A stretch of DNA of 6,777 nucleotides from Gammaproteobacteria bacterium. Its GTDB lineage: Bacteria; Pseudomonadota; Gammaproteobacteria; Pseudomonadales; Halieaceae. Positions within the stretch are counted from its first letter, which is position 1. Each line of letters begins with the position of its first letter. The stretch lies in the NCBI GenBank assembly GCA_029859085.1, contig JAOUDU010000147.1, forward strand, positions 1 to 6,777. Direction: 5' to 3'. Both the position numbers and the translations under genes were made by a program. The notes under the pieces are model-generated. The model saw only the letters and a program-made list of their open reading frames with translations. It ran no database searches and was not told the DNA's origin. This document shows positions 6,589 through 6,777 of this stretch, in pieces.

Positions 6589-6777
6589 GAGCATTTACCG
6601 AAGAACAGCAGATGTTCAGGGGCGCCTACCGGAAATTCCTGGAGACCGAGGTGCAACCCCATATGCCCCGCTTTCGCGAGCAGGGCATCGTCGACCGGGA
6701 GATCTTCAAGAAGGCCGGCGACCAGGGCTTCCTGATGATCTGGCCGGACGAGAAGTACGGTGGCATGGGGGACAACG
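6585..6777 (+). CDS. Acyl-CoA dehydrogenase, N-terminal part
   Basis: Only the first 64 residues are in the window; the family is usually about 380-400 residues. The start is ATG, overlapping the preceding TGA (ATGA), with GGGGAG at 6571-6576 as ribosome binding site. The visible part is the N-terminal helical domain. It begins FTEEQQMFRGAYRKFLETEV, has the REIFKKAGDQGFL helix turn, and reaches PDEKYGGMG, the usual P-x-x-Y-G-G segment of the family. The FAD-binding and catalytic Glu regions are beyond the edge. The enzyme oxidises acyl-CoA to trans-2-enoyl-CoA, the step before the neighbouring hydratase, so the operon order fits a complete beta-oxidation cycle. Chain length or special substrates cannot be judged from this part. 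Confidence 0.92.
   Translation, partial: MRAFTEEQQMFRGAYRKFLETEVQPHMPRFREQGIVDREIFKKAGDQGFLMIWPDEKYGGMGDN

Overview
The window is GC-rich and densely coded, with every gene on the + strand. It looks like the chromosome of a gammaproteobacterium. The clues are a DUF3336/patatin lipase, a thiolase followed by a FadB/FadJ-type multifunctional protein, and a phosphotransferase/DUF6285 pair next to acyl-CoA genes. A marine, lipid-degrading lineage is plausible, but the genus is a guess. I see no tRNA, rRNA, CRISPR array, insertion sequence or phage gene.

Region 1 (1-1383) is a tight three-gene run. It holds the C-terminal half of an APH-type phosphotransferase of the acyl-CoA-dehydrogenase-associated kind, a DUF6285 protein whose start overlaps it by 4 bases (ATGA), and a DUF2505 protein of START/SRPBCC type 3 bases further on. 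The first two resemble the LvaA/LvaB pair of the Pseudomonas putida levulinate pathway, which phosphorylates 4-hydroxyacyl-CoA. That match is from memory and is the most interesting functional lead here.

Region 2 (1384-3060) has a 198-base spacer with several dyads and a weak promoter candidate. It is followed by a 492-residue patatin-like lipase with an N-terminal DUF3336 domain, related to the triacylglycerol lipases Tgl3/4/5 and SDP1.

Region 3 (3061-6777) has a 137-base spacer with a possible terminator, then a beta-oxidation operon. Its genes are a thiolase, a 715-residue enoyl-CoA hydratase/3-hydroxyacyl-CoA dehydrogenase, and the first 64 residues of an acyl-CoA dehydrogenase that overlaps the previous gene by 4 bases.

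Taken together, the lipase could release fatty acids and the thiolase, multifunctional enzyme and dehydrogenase could carry out the beta-oxidation cycle. The phosphotransferase module may bring hydroxylated acyl-CoAs into the same pathway. The individual enzymes are recognisable. The two DUF proteins and their relation to the rest are the undescribed part.
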